A stretch of DNA of 64,000 nt from Ashinkailepas kermadecensis (lineage: Eukaryota > Arthropoda > Thecostraca > Neolepadidae). The notes under the pieces were generated by a model. That model was not told where the DNA came from. It did not search any database and was given only the letters and a program-made list of their open reading frames with translations. Positions within the stretch are counted from its first letter, which is position 1; every line of letters starts with the position of its first letter. The stretch spans positions 894,001-958,000 of the forward strand of contig JAOTOM010005155.1 of the NCBI GenBank assembly GCA_034440615.1, in the 5' to 3' direction. A program made the translations under genes and the position numbers. Below, piece by piece: positions 59,471-64,000 of this stretch.

Positions 59471-60566
59471 ATATACTAGTCATCTACTCATACGAACATT
59501 GCATCATGTATCATGTGTGCAATATCTCCTATATCTCGATGCTCCGTGTTGGAGCACTAAACTGGTGCTCTCGACACTTAGCTTCTACTACTTCAACGAG
59601 CTATATGACGTCTGCTTCTTGTTCGGAAATAGAGTGCAAGCTAACGGTAGCGGCGCAACTTCTAATTCTCAGTGTGTATCGCAAGTAGTTCAGTGAACAA
59701 TGTGGGCGAAACATGGAGGTACAAGCACACCACCAGCGCGTGGTGAGAGGATTTCGGGATTCCTTTGGAATCCAAGAATCAATTTCGAATTCATTAAAGA
59801 CAAGCATGCCTCATTCAATGTGCGATTAGTCTTCTGGGAAATCCTCCAATACCCTAAGCGATTTAGGGTTTTGGGAAAGCATTCTTACTTTTGCATCCCT
59901 GATAAATGGGATCGCAATGCATCCACCAAGCTGTACAGCACACCGTAGGCGTTACCGTCGCGTCATCTCCCTTGGAGCAGTGGTGGCAGGAGCCAGGTTA
60001 TCACCAGCCTCGGTCTCGCGTGATCTACTTCTTCACCAAACATCGTGCACCCAGCATATGCTAACACATCGCACCACTTTTCATAATGTACGTCACTGTC
60101 ATCCGTCAATCTGATGGTAAACTTGGAAATGACCACAATTGCGCGGCGAGAGTGGATTGTGCGCCTGCTTCATGGTCGGAGTTAGCTCCGGGCGCTTGTC
60201 GCCTAACAGAAGGACACAGGAACAGGGCACATGCAGAGCTGCCAACGAGACAGGACAAATAAGGGCAAAACGCTCCGCATTGCTAACAGACATGTATATG
60301 TCATCAGTGTGCCCCATCGGTGCATTAAAGACACTTACCATGCATCTCATGCTACATTACTGTGGTCATTGCATGTGCTGGAAGCGCCGCTTGCGAGCTT
60401 TTGCTCCGATATGCCAAGCTTTCGTTTACAGTCTGCGCAGGACGACAGGCGTGTTCACAAACGTGAACACGGGTCACGGAGCACGGGTCCTGGGTGCCGG
60501 GCACACGCCTATCGTGCATGCAAAGGCCTCCCCACATCCACTACCTACCCAAACGCGCACACAGGG
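59471..60566. other. No gene recognised
   Basis: Unique sequence. Frames up to 145 codons near 60140-60580 overlap in different registers and match nothing known to me. Confidence 0.45.
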
Positions 60567-60725
60567 GTCGCGGTAACTCAGCCGGTAGGGTGTTCGGTTC
60601 TTGACCGTAGGATAGTGGGTTCAAATCCCGCAATCCGTGGGATTACCAAGTCCACCCACGACCAATTGGCGTGAGAGATTGACGACGCTAAGCAGTCGAA
60701 TGCGTCGTAAAATATCTCAAGTTTC
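60567..60725 (+). mobile_element. tRNA-derived SINE-like element
   Basis: A box TAACTCAGCCGGTAGG and, 45 bases on, B box GTGGGTTCAAATCCCGC with a 5-bp T stem form a tRNA-like RNA polymerase III promoter. A 7-base TTCTTGA anticodon-like loop sits between them (weak Lys resemblance). The acceptor stem does not pair, and an unrelated body of about 80 bp leads into a CA/CG-rich tail, so a SINE is more likely than a tRNA gene. Confidence 0.6.
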
Positions 60726-60825
60726 AAACACGCAAGCGCACACGCACACGCACACGTGCACGCGCACGCGCACGCGGCACACGCACCCGCACACGAATAT
60801 ACACACACACATACACACACGAACT
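60726..60825. repeat. CA/CG-rich simple repeat
   Basis: Alternating CACACG, CACGCG and ACACAC units directly after the SINE-like body, possibly its 3' tail. Confidence 0.85.
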
Positions 60826-63147
60826 GTGTGTACATCCTGAGACACCCATGTGCACCGTGAAATTCATCGTTATTTGATTAGACAGGACTAGAAGTCTTGA
60901 GGTCAGGTGAGCGTACACACCTGAGATCGCGTGACGACCAAAAGATGGGCAATTGGTCAAGCCGACGCTCGTATGAAAACAATGACGGGTTTACCACGGG
61001 ATCCTATGTTTCCTGTCATTGTCTGGCAGTCAAACACGATATTTGAACAGGCCCTGGCCAGTAAAAAGGTGCCTTCGACACAAATGATAACGCCTCGATT
61101 GGTCACAGGTTCAGCAGGCGCAGCCTGTATTGGCAGTGCTCACGTTGGCTGCTGCGGTCGCTTGCCAGCCATCAGCGCTCAGCAGGCGGCCAACCTGGTC
61201 CAATGAGTGGAAGCCTATTAAGAGCGGAGGTAATTAGAGAGCAGACGCACCTGCCCGGCTGTATGGGCGCGGCGGCGAGCGGCACCCGTGGCGACGCCCC
61301 CCCTCTCCCGCCCCCCGACGGACGGTCCGTCCTACGGTATGCCCGACCGCCCGCCGGTCGATAATTACAGGTGTCATCTGTGGTGGCCGACAGAGGGCTC
61401 GGTCGTCCCCGTTCCGGGTCTGTGTGCGGGGCTCCAGTCGCCCGGCGCTGGTGGTGTGGCTGCGGTGGCGGGACCAGCGCTGCCGGCGGTGCGGCCGTTG
61501 GCTGTGTTTACGGCTCAGGTCCGCACGGTGTGGCGTCGCCCACGTGGTTGGGTTGGCCGCCACAGCCGGCGGAATCGCGTCCACAATCGCAAGCCCCCAC
61601 AATCGCAAACATCAAGAAGAATTTACACTGGAGTTTGAGAAAATCGCTGGTGTCGGGTATTCCAAAGCCATCAATACAACCAATGGTCTGAAGACCATTG
61701 GCTGGCGGCGCCTAACAGAACGTCTTCCGTCGGCTAACGTTTACGGTCTAACGTCTTACGTCTAACGTCCAACGTCTAATGTCTAGCGTCTTTTTCAATG
61801 ATGTCTCCCGTCGTATATCCGGGATTATTCCTAGGGAAACAACAAGTTTACTTAGTTTACGACAAGATTACTCCAAGGGAAACAACAAGTTTACTTAGTT
61901 TACAAGATTACTCCAAGGGAAACGACAAATCCACTTTAACCCTTTCCGGGGGCGGGTCGGCGAATCCATCTTCCATCTTTCATCTTCCATCTTCCAGGGG
62001 GCTCTAAGAAGTCCCCCCCCCACTACCTCCCGGTATACCCAAGTTCGGATAAAATGCAAAAAAAACTGTAAGAAAGCTATGATCATGGGGAGTCCGAAAC
62101 TTAACCTGGATTTGCATTTTGGCTGAGAATGAGGTCACCAGAGGCCATATTAGGTCAATATATGGACCTGGACTTAAATCCCTGGTAATGCTTTTTGGAG
62201 GGATGGAAGGGGCATGACTTTCTTTCGGCATTGCTTTTTCCAAAAGTAACGAAATTTATTTCTAACCATCATAGTAAAAACGGGTCCAGAGTAGGACATG
62301 TCCGGTCAGAATGGGGCTCGAAAACCAGCCTTCGAACTATGCATGCAAGAGACATGTGGCGTGACCTTTATCTTGGGCAATGGTGTGGAAAATGACAATA
62401 TATATGTCTCAGGGTCTTTCAACAGAACCATTCAGCAAAATGTGTCAGTCTGTTTAAAATCCAAAAATCATAAGGCCACATCAGGTGACGATTTGTTGTC
62501 AGGTCAAGTAAGTTCAAGATTGAATACACCCAGCGCATCATTCTGAAATAAAAAGGTGTTCCCAAGAAGATAAGAAGAAGTTTCCCAACCGATATGATAG
62601 TGAAACATCTGTGTATTCTGCTCAGCTTCTGATCTCGCGACCTGATCCCAGGCCACGCTGGGCCAATATGTAAATTGATAAAACGATCACTTCACCACTT
62701 GCCAAGTGTGCACTGCTTGGAAAGCAATTCCATAGAAAGATCAAGTGAGGTCAAATAGGGTCAGATCACATGATGATGATGAATTGGAGCTTAGGGGCGC
62801 GTCGACTACCAAGGTCATTTTGCAGATCACAGGAGATCAGGTCATTTCAGTGCAATGGTTGACCATCCCATGTCATGCCACACCATTTAGGCGGCGCTGA
62901 AACTAAATTGACTTCAACCTCCATAAGGCGGCATGATAACAATTATCGATCATAATACTGGGGTAGAAAAAAGTATATTCATTGTTGTAACTTATAATTT
63001 TCCTTGTCTGCGACACATTCTGCGATTCCACCCATCCGCTATGTGCCACCATCCCAGGATCCAGTCCTAGGACATGAGGACCAAATACTAGGTATGCCAT
63101 GGCCTAGCACTGTGAGAAGGATCAGCCACCATCATGTGCTCCTTCTT

Positions 63148-63149
<2 letters not shown>
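60826..63149. other. No gene recognised; GC-rich island at 61230-61620
   Basis: The island is open on both strands with no recognisable domain. At 61815-61935 a CAAGATTACTCCAAGGGAAAC-like block is repeated two to three times. The part from 62000 to 62880 has C/G runs and AGGTCA motifs similar to the interior of the element at 40.2-41.2 kb and may be another transposon remnant. Confidence 0.4.
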
Positions 63150-63887
<738 letters not shown>

Positions 63888-64000
63888 TTTTTTTACTCTG
63901 AAGCTCATCATTTCAGTCGTGTGTTGTCCAACTGACGCCTTGTTTGCCTGTGTAAGGAGGCGTGGATCATCTGATTACCATTTAGAGTCATTAATTCTGT

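Noticed and set aside
60567..60645. Functional tRNA gene
   Set aside because: A and B boxes are present but the acceptor stem cannot pair, and the sequence runs into a SINE-like body.

Overview
The window is eukaryotic, almost certainly from an invertebrate animal. It holds one gene that can be read with confidence: a complete ten-coding-exon discoidin domain receptor (DDR-type receptor tyrosine kinase) on the + strand, 17284-30356. Everything else is non-coding DNA unusually rich in minisatellites and microsatellites, plus transposon debris (CR1-like LINE fragments, short elements with inverted ends, tRNA-derived SINE-like pieces). Very GC-rich exons, long TC/TA/CA tracts and this repeat density would suit a crustacean, but the host group is an inference I hold weakly.

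Layout. 1-17 kb: no recognisable gene; minisatellites at 1.6-2.6, 8.3-8.9, 9.3-10.1, 11.1-12.1, 12.4-12.9 and 14.05-17.05 kb and a 1.2-kb compound microsatellite at 5.6-6.9 kb. 17.28-30.36 kb: the DDR gene. 30.4-48.5 kb: no recognisable gene; a short inverted-end element set in a CA tract, minisatellites at 34.0, 37.9-39.1 and 43.8-44.2 kb, a 1-kb inverted-end element at 40.2-41.2 kb, and several GC-rich islands. 48.6-54.3 kb: two decayed copies of one CR1-like LINE in opposite orientations, the first split by a 444-bp MITE. 54.3-64 kb: no gene; microsatellites, a tRNA-derived SINE-like element, and a >500-bp TA tract near the right edge.

The DDR gene. All ten coding exons join in phase (phases 1,1,1,0,1,1,0,2,0) into a 2895-nt frame, 964 residues in the longest form: signal peptide, discoidin domain, discoidin-like domain, a Ser/Pro/Thr-rich repeat stalk, one membrane span, a long juxtamembrane segment and a C-terminal kinase domain. 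Two things stand out. First, the kinase domain has Arg where the beta-3 Lys should be, HGD instead of HRD and DLG instead of DFG, so it looks like a pseudokinase or a strongly atypical kinase. Second, exon-intron junctions in this gene have repeatedly been copied into tandem arrays: splice acceptors before exons 4 and 6, splice donors after exons 2 and 6, and the start of exon 8. At exon 6, five acceptors 63 bp apart are all in the same phase, so acceptor choice could lengthen or shorten the extracellular stalk by 21-residue steps without a frameshift.

No bacterial features, CRISPR arrays, rRNA genes or intact tRNA genes were seen. Most long open frames in the window are by-products of repeat units that lack stop codons.
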